A stretch of 64,000 nt of DNA, taken from contig CAKMIX010000005.1 of assembly GCA_927362715.1 (NCBI GenBank), positions 1-64,000 of the forward strand, in the 5' to 3' direction. Under the pieces are notes generated by a model that was not told where the DNA came from, searched no databases, and saw only the letters and a list, made by a program, of their open reading frames with translations. The first letter of the stretch is position 1. Each line of letters begins with the position of its first letter. Origin of the DNA: an uncultured Clostridia bacterium (GTDB lineage Bacteria > Bacillota > Clostridia > Oscillospirales > Acutalibacteraceae). A program made the position numbers and the translations under genes. Below, in pieces: positions 24,344 to 32,861 of this stretch.

Positions 24344-24828
24344 ACCTGAATAAACCGTATCGTATGCCCAGTGCTCTCTATGTAGCGCCGGACATCCGCA
24401 AACGAGAGGAACACCGTCGCGGTGTTGTCGTTCGGATGAAAGCCCAGCCGCGGCGCATTTTGCAGGTCCTCGTCAAAATACACTTCGACCGCGCTTTGTG
24501 TGTCGTTGATCAGCCCAAGCGGCGACACCGAGCCTTTTTTCACATCCAGGTACTTTGCCAGCCGCTCGTCGGAGGCAAAGCTCAGCTTGGAGGATTCGAC
24601 CTCTGCTTGTATGAGCCGCAGGTCGGCATGCTTGCTCCCCTTTAAGACCACGAGCATATGCCGCTTACCTTTATAATCACGCAAAAACAGGTTTTTGCAG
24701 ATCTCATCATCGGGGTTAAAGCCGAGCGCGTTGTATTCCTCCATCGTAAATGCGGGCGCGTGCTCGACCAATTCATAGGAAATGCCGAGCGTCTGCAAGT
24801 TTTCAAAAATATTTTCTCTGCTATTCAT
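24340..24828 (-). CDS. Prolyl-tRNA deacylase (ProX/YbaK-type editing domain)
   Basis: A 162-residue stand-alone editing domain. Visible family blocks are [12 protein letters not shown] near the start, [18 protein letters not shown] with the catalytic-site lysine, and [12 protein letters not shown], the typical GxVxPxG loop. ProX-type proteins hydrolyse Ala-tRNA(Pro) formed in error. It is inserted between lepA and hemW, overlapping each by a few bases (8 and 4), so the three are translated in a coupled run. Confidence 0.88.
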   Translation of the reverse strand: MNSRENIFENLQTLGISYELVEHAPAFTMEEYNALGFNPDDEICKNLFLRDYKGKRHMLVVLKGSKHADLRLIQAEVESSKLSFASDERLAKYLDVKKGSVSPLGLINDTQSAVEVYFDEDLQNAPRLGFHPNDNTATVFLSFADVRRYIESTGHTIRFIQV

Positions 24829-26626
24829 CTAACTTCAGCACCGCCATGAACGCCTCCTGCGGGACTTCGACTGTCCCGAAGCGGCGCATGCGCTTTTTTC
24901 CTTCCTTCTGTTTTTCCAACAGCTTCTTCTTGCGCGTGATGTCGCCGCCGTAGCACTTGGCAAGCACGTCCTTGCGCATCGCCTTGACCGTCTCGCGTGC
25001 GATCACCTTGCCGCCGATGGCAATTTGTATGGGGATCTCAAACATCTGGCGCGGAATGTGCTCCTTGAGCTTCTCGGCGATCTTGCGGGCGCGCGCATAG
25101 GCTTTGTCGGCATGGATGATAAACGAGAGTGCGTCTACGGCATCACCGTTTAATAGCACATCCAGCTTCACGAGCTGCGAGCGGGCATAGCCCTGAATCT
25201 CATAGTCGAACGAAGCATAGCCGCGCGTGCGGGATTTGAGTGCGTCGAAGAAGTCATAAATGATTTCATTAAGCGGCAGCAGATATTTGATGTCTACGCG
25301 ATCCTCGGCAAGATAGGTCATTTCCTTATAGGTGCCGCGGCGGTCCTGACAAAGGTCCATGATCTGCCCGACGTATTCGGGCGGGGAAAAGATGTGCGCT
25401 TCGACGATGGGTTCCTCGGCATAGTCGATCGTGGCGGGGTCGGGATAGTTGCAGGGGTTGTCGATCTCGACAACAGATTTGTCGGTCAGGTGGATCTTAT
25501 ACACGACGCTCGGAATCGTCGTGACAAGATCGAGATCATATTCGCGCTCCAAGCGCTCTTGTATGATCTCAAGGTGCAAAAGCCCCAAAAAGCCGCAGCG
25601 GAAGCCGAAGCCCAGCGCGCCGGAGGTCTCCGGCTCGAAGGAGAGCGCCGCATCGTTCAAGCGCAGCTTTTCGAGCGCCTCGCGCAAGTTTTCATAGTCC
25701 GCGCCGTCCGCCGGATATACCCCGCAGAACACCATGGGGTTGACCTTGCGATAGCCGGGCAGGGGCTCTGCGGCGGGTGCAGAGGCGAGCGTCACCGTAT
25801 CGCCCACACGTGCGTCGGATACGGTTTTGATCGAAGCTGTGATATAGCCGACCTCGCCGGAGGAAAGCCCCTCGGTCGGCTCCATGCGCGTGGCGCGCAT
25901 ATAGCCCGTCTCCACCACGGTAAATTCCGCGCCCGTCGCCATCATGCGCATGGTGTCGCCGGGGTGGATGGCGCCGTCCATGACGCGGACATAGACGATC
26001 ACGCCGCGGTAGCTGTCATAGACCGAATCGAAGATCAGCGCGCGCAGCGGTGCGTCATCGTGATTTTCGGGGGCAGGCACGAGCTTGACGATTTCTTCAA
26101 GCACCTGCTCGACATTCTCGCCCGTTTTGGCGGAGACACGCGGCGCGTCCATGCAGGGGATACCGATGACATCCTCGACCTCCTTCGCCACGCGCTCCGG
26201 GTCAGCGGCGGGCAGGTCGATCTTATTGATGACAGGCACGATCTCGAGATCGTGGTCGAGCGCAAGGTAAGTGTTCGCAAGCGTCTGCGCCTCGATCCCC
26301 TGCGACGCATCCACGATAAGCACCGCGCCCTCGCAGGCAGCGAGCGACCGCGAGACCTCATAATTAAAGTCCACGTGACCGGGCGTGTCAATGAGGTTGA
26401 GCGCATATGTAGCCCCGTCTTTTGCTTTGTAATCGAGCCGCACGGCATGCGCTTTGATCGTGATGCCGCGCTCGCGCTCCAAGTCCATGTTGTCTAAAAG
26501 CTGCTCTTCCATATCGCGCTTCTGGACGGAATCGGTCAGCTCCAAAAGACGGTCTGCAAGCGTGCTTTTGCCGTGGTCGATGTGCGCCACGATGGAAAAA
26601 TTGCGGATGTACTCTTTTTTTTGCAT
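24821..26626 (-). CDS. lepA: Elongation factor 4 (LepA) GTPase
   Basis: A 601-residue translational GTPase of standard length. G1 is [15 protein letters not shown]3 is DTPGHVDF, G4 is [10 protein letters not shown]. The C-terminal LepA-specific domain includes [17 protein letters not shown] and [22 protein letters not shown]4 binds the ribosome and promotes back-translocation or helps initiation. First gene of the lepA-proX-hemW run. Confidence 0.97.
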   Translation of the reverse strand: MQKKEYIRNFSIVAHIDHGKSTLADRLLELTDSVQKRDMEEQLLDNMDLERERGITIKAHAVRLDYKAKDGATYALNLIDTPGHVDFNYEVSRSLAACEGAVLIVDASQGIEAQTLANTYLALDHDLEIVPVINKIDLPAADPERVAKEVEDVIGIPCMDAPRVSAKTGENVEQVLEEIVKLVPAPENHDDAPLRALIFDSVYDSYRGVIVYVRVMDGAIHPGDTMRMMATGAEFTVVETGYMRATRMEPTEGLSSGEVGYITASIKTVSDARVGDTVTLASAPAAEPLPGYRKVNPMVFCGVYPADGADYENLREALEKLRLNDAALSFEPETSGALGFGFRCGFLGLLHLEIIQERLEREYDLDLVTTIPSVVYKIHLTDKSVVEIDNPCNYPDPATIDYAEEPIVEAHIFSPPEYVGQIMDLCQDRRGTYKEMTYLAEDRVDIKYLLPLNEIIYDFFDALKSRTRGYASFDYEIQGYARSQLVKLDVLLNGDAVDALSFIIHADKAYARARKIAEKLKEHIPRQMFEIPIQIAIGGKVIARETVKAMRKDVLAKCYGGDITRKKKLLEKQKEGKKRMRRFGTVEVPQEAFMAVLKLDE

Positions 26627-26649
26627 GGATTACCTCGTAGAGTGGGATA

Positions 26650-27426
26650 TTAACGATCTGAATTTTCGTTTTCGTCTTTCTTGTTTCGTTCGTTCTGTTT
26701 GGCATTCTGCTTTTGCTTATGCCGAAACGGCAAACTTCTGTAAAGCAAAAGCAAGCCCGCCGCAATCATCAAAAGCGGGACGAGAAGCATAAAGTGGAAC
26801 GACGCCGCATAATAGCGCACGATACCGACCGGCGAATAAGAATTGGAGATCATGGCAAGCGCGCCGTAACTGATGCCGATCAGGAATAGCCCGATCACGA
26901 TACCGACCCAATCGACCGCCGCCCATTTGGAGGGCGCGCGCCGGGCAGCCTGTTTTCCGCCTTTTTTCTGCTTTCGCTTCGGCAGAAAGGGCAGGAAAAA
27001 CGGAAGCGAGCAAAACATGAAAAACAGCCCAATGAAAATCAGATGATTTTCGGATTGATTCGGCCCGCCGATCACGGACTCGGCGGGATTTTCCGGGTTA
27101 TAAAGAATCTCCGTTTCACTGCCGCGCGACGGTACAAAGGATGTGCTGTAAGACGTAACGAGCGTATATTCCTGCCCGTCCACATTATAGCGGTATACAA
27201 GCCTGTATGTATCCGCCGTTTCGGTTCTCCGCTGCGAATCGTAACCGCCTGCTTCCTGCAGCGTGTAATCGATCAGATAGCCGGTTACTTCGCGATAGCC
27301 GCGCGTGCTGTTTGCGACCGCGTCGCGGATGCCAAGCGAAAGCAGCACCAGTCCGATCAACAGACAAAGGATCGGCAAAATCAAGAAAGCGAGCATTCCC
27401 CTATTGTTATCCTTTGTACTGCGCAA
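26650..27426 (-). CDS. DUF3592 membrane protein
   Basis: A 258-residue membrane protein. It has an N-terminal membrane helix (FLILPILCLLIGLVLL). A soluble beta-rich region (YREVTGYLIDYTLQEAG ... YRYNVDGQEY ... ILYNPENPAES) matches the DUF3592 pattern. Three more helices and a basic, Gln/Asn/Lys-rich tail follow. Function unknown. It lies 23 bases upstream of lepA on the same strand, but no functional link is apparent. Confidence 0.75.
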   Translation of the reverse strand: MRSTKDNNRGMLAFLILPILCLLIGLVLLSLGIRDAVANSTRGYREVTGYLIDYTLQEAGGYDSQRRTETADTYRLVYRYNVDGQEYTLVTSYSTSFVPSRGSETEILYNPENPAESVIGGPNQSENHLIFIGLFFMFCSLPFFLPFLPKRKQKKGGKQAARRAPSKWAAVDWVGIVIGLFLIGISYGALAMISNSYSPVGIVRYYAASFHFMLLVPLLMIAAGLLLLYRSLPFRHKQKQNAKQNERNKKDENENSDR

Positions 27427-27466
27427 GGCTATTCCCCTTTCGAACTTACCGAATCTTGATTTTTAC

Positions 27467-28348
27467 TCACACCGCCGTGCGGCTCTTGAACCCTTCGCCG
27501 AGGATGTCGGAAATTTCGGATATGACGATAAACGCGCTTTCGTCGATCTCGCGGATCGCTTTCGTCAAGCGCACCGCGTCGCCCGCGCGCACGGCGCAGA
27601 ACAGCATTTGGCGCTTTGCCCCCGTGTAGCCGCCGCGCACATCCAGCACGCTCACACCGCGGTCCAGCGTTTCGACGATCGCGCGCGTGGCATGCTCCCC
27701 TTTATCCGTCACGATAAACAACAACTTATCGTGCGAAAGCCCCGTCTGCGTAAGGTCCACCGCCTGCGCGCTGACGTAAATGACCACAAGCGAATACAGC
27801 ACCGTTTCAAGGCTCCGATACACGGCAAAGGACAAAAGCACGACGGCGAGATCCAAAAGCAGGATCACACGCCCCATGGACATGTGCGGCCGCCGCCTTT
27901 GTAAGAGCTTCGAAAGGATGTCCGTGCCGCCGGTCGTCGCCCCGCGCAGGAACACAAGGCCGAGCCCCGCGCCGCTCAAAATGCCGCCGAACAGCGAAGA
28001 AAGCAAGCGGTCACCCGCATACACGGGCAAAAACAGCGCGGTCACATCGATGAGCACGGAGGAAAAGAAGGTGGCAATAACCGTCCGTATGATAAAAGAA
28101 AAGCCGAATTTGAAATACGCGATCACAAACAGCGGCACATTCAGCAGGAACACCACCGTGCCGATGGGCGTGCCAAGCAGGTGGTTGAGCACTGTGGCGA
28201 CACCTGTAAAACCGCCGAGCAGGATTTCGTTCGGCGCCAAAAACACATTGACCGCCGCCGCATACAAAAAGGCGCCGGCAAAATACAGCAGTAAGTCTGC
28301 CGCCGTTTTGCGTGCCGTGTGCCTATTTCGTTTCGCCTTTTTGTGCAC
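27467..28348 (-). CDS. YitT family membrane protein (DUF161/DUF2179)
   Basis: A 293-residue protein with five or six membrane helices, including the family segment VFLAPNEILLGGFTGVATVL and a GATTGGTDILSKLL motif. A C-terminal soluble DUF2179 domain follows (DKGEHATRAIVETLDRGVSVLDVRGGYTG, in part). Members are widespread in Firmicutes; transport is suspected but unproven. I chose the GTG at 28348, preceded by GGCGGAG. It overlaps the end of the mini-RNase III gene by 26 bases. Confidence 0.85.
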   Translation of the reverse strand: MHKKAKRNRHTARKTAADLLLYFAGAFLYAAAVNVFLAPNEILLGGFTGVATVLNHLLGTPIGTVVFLLNVPLFVIAYFKFGFSFIIRTVIATFFSSVLIDVTALFLPVYAGDRLLSSLFGGILSGAGLGLVFLRGATTGGTDILSKLLQRRRPHMSMGRVILLLDLAVVLLSFAVYRSLETVLYSLVVIYVSAQAVDLTQTGLSHDKLLFIVTDKGEHATRAIVETLDRGVSVLDVRGGYTGAKRQMLFCAVRAGDAVRLTKAIREIDESAFIVISEISDILGEGFKSRTAV

Positions 28349-28733
28349 CGTTCTCCGCCCCGTCCTGCCAGATCTTATCGAACAGCGCGCGAAGGCGGGT
28401 CTCATCTTTGTTCAGATAAAGCCAGCCGAACAATGCTTCTAAGCCCGTGGCGCTGTGATAGTCACCCTCCGACTGGTGTTTCGGCGTGTGCCCCGGGTGC
28501 GCGTTGCGCCCGCGTTTGTAAACGGCAAGCTCCGTTTCGGTAAGCTCGGGCAACAAATTTTTTACAGCCCTTGCCTGCGCCGCGGCGTTGACAAGCCCCG
28601 TCGAAAGGGTATGTAACTGACCGGCGGGGCGGTTCGCCTGTAAAAGCAGGCGCTCCCGGACAAGCAGCCCGTATACCGCGTCGCCTAAGAAAGCAAGCGC
28701 AAGGGGGCTGTACATATTGGTATTGTTCTCCAT
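28323..28733 (-). CDS. mrnC: Mini-ribonuclease III
   Basis: A 136-residue RNase III catalytic domain lacking the double-stranded RNA-binding domain, as in MrnC. Family segments are LAFLGDAVYGLLVRERLL and YKRGRNAHPGHTPKH, followed by SATGLEALFGWLYL, with the acidic metal ligands in GDAVY and LEALFG. It matures 23S rRNA in Firmicutes. It lies 33 bases after obgE and overlaps the YitT gene. Confidence 0.92.
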   Translation of the reverse strand: MENNTNMYSPLALAFLGDAVYGLLVRERLLLQANRPAGQLHTLSTGLVNAAAQARAVKNLLPELTETELAVYKRGRNAHPGHTPKHQSEGDYHSATGLEALFGWLYLNKDETRLRALFDKIWQDGAENGAQKGETK

Positions 28734-28766
28734 GGTTCCCCCGTTTATCCGTTTTGTACCGCTGAA

Positions 28767-30038
28767 TTACGGCACATAGTCGAATTCAAAGTCGTAAATG
28801 CTGACGGTGTCGCCCTCCTGGATGCCTTTTTCCCGCAGGGCGTCCAAAATACCGCTGGTTTGCAGAACGGTTTGAAAATATTGCAGGGATTCGTAGTCAT
28901 CCATATCGGTTTTCAGCAAAATTTTATATAGCCACTCAGCCTCGACGATATACACCCCATCGCGCACGGTGACGGTAAAGCCGTTTTTCTTATCTTTTTC
29001 GAGCAGCTCCATCGGGATCTCCTCAGGCTCGTAGCGCTTGACAGGCGGAAGTGTGGCGAGCTTTGCCGCCACGGCGTTGATGAGCTCCTGCGTGCCGTAG
29101 CGGATGGGCGCGACGATCTCGAAATACGGCAAGCCCTGCTTTTCGATATACGCCTTGAAGCGTTCGCGCTGCTCGTCCTCGGCAAGATCGATCTTGTTGC
29201 CTGCGACGATCTGCGGGCATTCGCTGAGCTCGGGATTGAATTTGCGCAGTTCTTCGTTGATCTTCTCAAAATCCTCGATCGGGTCGCGCCCCTCGCTGCC
29301 TGCGACATCCACCAAATGCACAAGCATCCGGCAGCGCTCCACATGGCGCAAAAAGGCGTGCCCGAGCCCCACGCCCTCGGCGGCGCCTTCGATAAGGCCG
29401 GGAATATCCGCCATAACAAAGCTCTGCCCCTCGCCCATGCGCACCACGCCGAGCACAGGGGTGATTGTCGTAAAGTGATAGTCGCCGATGATGGGCTTGG
29501 CTTCGCTGACGACCGAGAGCAGCGAAGATTTGCCGACATTCGGAAAGCCTAAAAGCCCCACGTCGGCGATCAGTTTCAGTTCCAGAGAGACCTCCCACGA
29601 CTCGCCCGGCGCGCCGCTTTTCGCAAAACGCGGGGTCTGGCGCGTGGGCGTGGCAAAATGGCGGTTGCCAAATCCCCCTTTGCCGCCCTTTGCGGCGATG
29701 AACGGTTCGTCCGTGGACATATCGGCAAGCACCGCGCCGCTTTGCACCTCGCGGATAACGGTGCCGCGCGGGACGCGGATGACCAGATCCTGCCCCTTTT
29801 TGCCGTTGCAGTGCGCGCCGCGCCCGTTCTGCCCGTTTTCCGCCGTATATTTGCGCTTATAGCGGAAGTCCGCAAGCGTGGAAAGGCTGTCGTCTGCGAC
29901 GAACACGATGTTGCCGCCGCGCCCGCCGTCGCCGCCGTCGGGGCCGCCGGATGCCACATATTTTTCACGGTGGAACGCAACCGCGCCGTCGCCGCCGTCG
30001 CCCGCTTTGATTTTGATTTTTGCAATATCTACAAACAT
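28767..30038 (-). CDS. obgE: Obg/CgtA GTPase
   Basis: A 423-residue essential GTPase. The glycine-rich Obg fold fills residues 1-158 (VDIAKIKIKAGDGGDGAVAF ... GGPDGGDGGRGG). The G domain has GFPNVGKSSLLS, DIPGLIEGA and NKIDLAED. A C-terminal OCT domain ends YDFEFDYVP. It acts in 50S assembly, stress response and sporulation control. I chose the ATG at 30038, nine bases after GAGG, over the one at 30053. A minus-strand -10 (TATAAT, 30088-30083) lies upstream. Confidence 0.95.
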   Translation of the reverse strand: MFVDIAKIKIKAGDGGDGAVAFHREKYVASGGPDGGDGGRGGNIVFVADDSLSTLADFRYKRKYTAENGQNGRGAHCNGKKGQDLVIRVPRGTVIREVQSGAVLADMSTDEPFIAAKGGKGGFGNRHFATPTRQTPRFAKSGAPGESWEVSLELKLIADVGLLGFPNVGKSSLLSVVSEAKPIIGDYHFTTITPVLGVVRMGEGQSFVMADIPGLIEGAAEGVGLGHAFLRHVERCRMLVHLVDVAGSEGRDPIEDFEKINEELRKFNPELSECPQIVAGNKIDLAEDEQRERFKAYIEKQGLPYFEIVAPIRYGTQELINAVAAKLATLPPVKRYEPEEIPMELLEKDKKNGFTVTVRDGVYIVEAEWLYKILLKTDMDDYESLQYFQTVLQTSGILDALREKGIQEGDTVSIYDFEFDYVP

Positions 30039-30179
30039 AGTTTCTTTCCTCATGCTGCCTTTGATGCGAATGAATCGTTGTTATTATAGCAAAATCCGCT
30101 GAAAAGATAAATAGACGAGTGGGAAAAAAGCAAAAATTTCTGTTTTTCTGTTCGGCTTGCATAAATTGTGTTTTTTATC

Positions 30180-30270
30180 TTGACTAACACTATATATTGT
30201 GGTAATATAAGCGCAGAAAGAAAAAACTTTCTATAGAATTTATTCAAAGTCCAATTTTTTGGACTTTTGT
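30180..30270 (+). ncRNA. Candidate small RNA with its own promoter and terminator
   Basis: A promoter (TTGACT 30180-30185, 17 bases, TAATAT 30203-30208) is followed by a short region with hairpin AGAAAG-AAAAA-CTTTCT and then a terminator-like hairpin AAAGTCCAA-TTTT-TTGGACTTT (30246-30267) with tail TGTGTT. The predicted transcript is about 55 bases, from about 30215 to 30270, and has no reading frame. It may be an independent small RNA or a terminated leader upstream of the LexA-controlled gene. Confidence 0.4.
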
Positions 30271-30282
30271 GTTAAAAAAATC

Positions 30283-30350
30283 GAACATTTGTCTTGACAA
30301 ACGCAAAAACCCTGCTATAATAAGGGTGTAATGAGACAGAACAAATGTTC
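30283..30350 (+). promoter_or_regulatory. Promoter bracketed by two LexA-type boxes
   Basis: TTGACA (30294-30299), 16 bases, TATAAT (30316-30321). A perfect Firmicutes SOS box, GAACAAATGTTC (30339-30350), fits GAACRNRYGTTC and sits just after the expected transcription start. A half-matching box, GAACATTTGTCT (30283-30294), overlaps the -35. LexA at these sites would block the promoter until DNA damage. Confidence 0.75.
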
Positions 30351-30370
30351 CGAACGGAGGTTTGAGACAG

Positions 30371-30616
30371 ATGACAGCCGCACTTGCTATTCGTTCCGCC
30401 CTGGAACTTGCATTTATCCTGTTGCTGATTTACGGGTTTATCAAAGAAGACAAGCTGATCGCGTTTGAGCAGAAGGTGCGCCGCATCATTTTTGTCAATT
30501 ACCGCCGCTATAAGCGTAAAAAGCGGTATGAAAGAATGCAGCAAGAGCGTGCGTTCCGCGTGTATGAGGGCGGCAAATCCAAAAAGCCCTCCGGCGGCAG
30601 CATACATGTAGCCTGA
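30371..30616 (+). CDS. Small membrane protein under LexA-type control
   Basis: An 81-residue protein: one membrane helix (AIRSALELAFILLLIYGFI, about residues 5-24), then a strongly basic region (KVRRIIFVNYRRYKRKKRYERMQ) predicted to be cytoplasmic, and a tail with KSKKPSGG. The start at 30371 has GGAGG ten bases upstream. I do not recognise the family. SOS-induced small membrane proteins such as YneA, SosA or DivS block cell division in other Gram-positives; control and size suggest a similar job, but the topology (basic tail inside) differs from YneA. The role is inference. Confidence 0.65.
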   Translation: MTAALAIRSALELAFILLLIYGFIKEDKLIAFEQKVRRIIFVNYRRYKRKKRYERMQQERAFRVYEGGKSKKPSGGSIHVA

Positions 30617-30664
30617 TTGATATTGCCTACTTCTATTCTTCCTTTTTTCACACAACACCGACGG

Positions 30665-30709
30665 CGGGGCGAACTGTTCAGCAGTCCGCCCCGTTGTCGT
30701 TTTTCTCTT
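30665..30709 (+). terminator. Terminator after the LexA-controlled gene
   Basis: Arms CGGGGCGAACTG (30665-30676) and CAGTCCGCCCCG (30682-30693), one mismatch, 5-base loop, then TTGTCGTTTTTCTCTTT. Confidence 0.85.
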
Positions 30710-30711
30710 TT

Positions 30712-30744
30712 GCGGTATGCCTCCTTGGAAGCATACCGCTTTCT
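30712..30744. terminator. Second hairpin, probably terminator for the minus-strand radical SAM gene
   Basis: Perfect arms GCGGTATGC (30712-30720) and GCATACCGC (30731-30739), T-rich on both sides (TTTCTTAT on the plus strand, AAAAGAGAAAA on the same strand upstream), so it can work in both directions. Confidence 0.7.
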
Positions 30745-30763
30745 TATATTCTATATTCCGTTA

Positions 30764-31369
30764 TTAGGATGTGTAGGTGCGCACGCGCAGCGGGATGCCC
30801 ATTTCGTCCGCGAGTTTTTGGCAGGCGGCAATGTCCTCTTTTGAAATCACATCCACCACCGTAAATTTGACATTTACACCGGTTTCTTTACATTCGCGGG
30901 CAAATTTCAAAATTGCCTCGAACGAAGCATTCCCGAACGAGGGCGCGCAAAGGTCGTCGTATTTTTCGGCGGTCGGGGCGTTGAGCGAAACAGAGACCGT
31001 ATCAAAATATTTGCAGATCTCCTTCGCGGTCGGCTTTTTATTGATAAGATCGGAAAGCCCGTTGGTATTCAAGCGCAGCTTTAAGCCCTTTTCCTTTAAG
31101 TACGCCGCTGTTTTCAGCAGGTTTTCGTAGGCGCAGGTCGGCTCGCCGTAGCCGCAGAACACGACCTCCTGCGTGTAGCTTGTAAAATCCCATGCGTCGA
31201 TTGCAGCTTTGATCTCATCGAACGACGGGCTGTGCGCTTCGAACCAAAGCGTCTGCGCCTCGCCTACGGCGTCGCCGTTTTGCCGGATGCAGAATTTGCA
31301 GCGGCACGGGCAGGCGTTGGTGAGATTCAAATAGACCTTATTTTCAAAAGTATACAAAATATCCGCCAT
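30764..31369 (-). CDS. Radical SAM protein, TatD-linked type
   Basis: A 201-residue short radical SAM protein. The cluster motif is NACPCRCKFCIRQNGD; GYGEPTCAYENLL follows, then RLNTNGLSDL and VSVSLNAPTAEKYDDLC. This matches the TatD-nuclease-associated radical SAM group (TIGR04038), sometimes fused to TatD. Here no tatD gene is adjacent. The reaction is unknown. It lies 12 bases downstream of the vitamin B6 transporter-like gene on the same strand. Confidence 0.78.
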   Translation of the reverse strand: MADILYTFENKVYLNLTNACPCRCKFCIRQNGDAVGEAQTLWFEAHSPSFDEIKAAIDAWDFTSYTQEVVFCGYGEPTCAYENLLKTAAYLKEKGLKLRLNTNGLSDLINKKPTAKEICKYFDTVSVSLNAPTAEKYDDLCAPSFGNASFEAILKFARECKETGVNVKFTVVDVISKEDIAACQKLADEMGIPLRVRTYTS

Positions 31370-31381
31370 ATTGCCATCTCC

Positions 31382-31924
31382 TTAAAAATTGCGATAGATC
31401 CTTTTCTTTATGTCTGCTTTGTCCAGCGCCGCGGCGGCGGCATAATAGACCGCCGCGCTGCCGACCGCCTGCACGATGCTGAACGGTACCGAGGTGAGCG
31501 CCGAGGGAAAGCTGTACAAAAGCCCTTCCGTGAAAAAATACCCGAACACCGTAATAAGCCCCGAAACGAGCGGCATGAACGCCGTCGTTTTATTGAGCAG
31601 CCGTGTCGGCGGATGCTTGCGGTGAAAATACACAAGCGCAAACGGCAGGGTGTTGCACGCTTTGATGATCGCGGTGAACGGCGCCCAAACCGCGCTGCCT
31701 GCAAGCACGTCCGCGACCGCACCGCCCACGGCGGCGGCGGCAGCGGCATACGGCAGCGGCAGGATGCACGAGGCAAGGTAGATCATACTGTCGCCGAAGT
31801 GCAGATAGCCGTTGTTGATGCCTGTGTTGAACCTGATGTACGCGGTCATCACGACGATGAGCGCCGCGAAAAGCGCGCTTAAGATCAAATTGTATAACGC
31901 CCCAAGCGCTTTATTTTTTTTCAT
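31382..31924 (-). CDS. ECF transporter substrate-binding (S) component, probably for vitamin B6
   Basis: A 180-residue membrane protein with about six helices. The ECF S-component pattern is clear: ALFAALIVVMTAYIRF at the start, HFGDSMIYLASCILP, and AAAVGGAVADVLAG. It overlaps the pyridoxal/pyridoxamine kinase gene by four bases and sits opposite a MocR-type regulator, which points to a vitamin B6 vitamer as substrate (PdxU-like). The shared energising module is not in the window. Confidence 0.8.
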   Translation of the reverse strand: MKKNKALGALYNLILSALFAALIVVMTAYIRFNTGINNGYLHFGDSMIYLASCILPLPYAAAAAAVGGAVADVLAGSAVWAPFTAIIKACNTLPFALVYFHRKHPPTRLLNKTTAFMPLVSGLITVFGYFFTEGLLYSFPSALTSVPFSIVQAVGSAAVYYAAAAALDKADIKKRIYRNF

Positions 31925-32751
31925 AGCAGCATCTCCAAGTGGTTTTGAAAATTCACGCCGTCGTTGCGATCTGTTCTTGCGCGATAGCTTTCTTCAATGG
32001 AAGCTTCCAAAAAGCGAACCGCTTTGCGCACGGCCGTTTCGGCATTTGTCCCGCGCACAAGCTCGCCCGTGAGCACGGCGGAAAACAGATCGCCCGTACC
32101 CGAGTAGCTGCCGCCGAAGCGTTTGCCCGTGACGACCGTCTCGCCTTCGTGCGTGACCAGCACGCAGGAGATCTCGTCACCGCAGCGAAGCCCTGTGACC
32201 ACGACGGTGTGCAGAACATCGGACAGCAAAGACTTTGCAAGCGCCGCAACCTCGGGAAAGCCCCTCCCCTGCGCGCAAGCCGCCGAAAGCGTGTCGTAAT
32301 CTGCGCCGCAGAGCAGACAGAGCTCGGAAAGGTTCGGCGTAATGACGTTAGCGCGCTTTGCGAGCCGCGCGACCGCATTGCAAAGCGCCTCGTCGTAGGT
32401 ATCATACACCCTGCCGTCATCCGCCATGACGGGGTCACAGACAAACAGCGTATCCGGCGTTTGAAAGGCATCCAAAAACGCTTCGATCCGCTTTGCCTGC
32501 GCCTCGCTTGCCAGGTAGCCCGTCAAAATGCCGTCGAAGCGCACGCCGAGCTTTTGCCACTCGGCAAGGTAGGCGTCGAGCCGGTCGGTGAAATCATCGC
32601 AGAAAAAGCTGTCGTAGCCCGTTTGATTGGAGAGAATCGCCGTGGGCAGCGGGCAGCACTCCGTGCCGAGCACAGACAGCACCGGAAGCGCCGCCGTGAG
32701 CGAACAGCGCCCCAAGCCCGAAAGGTCGTTGACGACTGCGATGCGCTTCAT
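31921..32751 (-). CDS. Pyridoxal/pyridoxamine kinase
   Basis: A 276-residue PfkB/ThiD-like kinase. It begins RIAVVNDLSGLGRCSLTAAL, the pattern of Firmicutes pyridoxamine kinases. DPVMADDGRVYDTYDEAL and ITPNLSELCLLCG follow, and the ATP/anion-hole motif is FGGSYSGTGDLFSAVLTGEL with the catalytic aspartate in GTGD. It phosphorylates B6 vitamers taken up by the adjacent ECF component. The start at 32751 follows GGCAGGTGG; an upstream extension to 32832 crosses the divergent promoter. Confidence 0.9.
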   Translation of the reverse strand: MKRIAVVNDLSGLGRCSLTAALPVLSVLGTECCPLPTAILSNQTGYDSFFCDDFTDRLDAYLAEWQKLGVRFDGILTGYLASEAQAKRIEAFLDAFQTPDTLFVCDPVMADDGRVYDTYDEALCNAVARLAKRANVITPNLSELCLLCGADYDTLSAACAQGRGFPEVAALAKSLLSDVLHTVVVTGLRCGDEISCVLVTHEGETVVTGKRFGGSYSGTGDLFSAVLTGELVRGTNAETAVRKAVRFLEASIEESYRARTDRNDGVNFQNHLEMLL

Positions 32752-32861
32752 GAAACCACCTGCCTTTTCCCCTTGCATGATTTTCAAATTTTCTATATAA
32801 TAGAACAAAGCTGTCATTATGGAAATACACAAAAACGATTATTTTTTAGGGGACAGATCAT

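Noticed and set aside
25394-26497. A 367-residue plus-strand frame opposite lepA
   Set aside because: Antisense shadow of a highly conserved gene; the product is His/Arg/Gly-rich without motifs.
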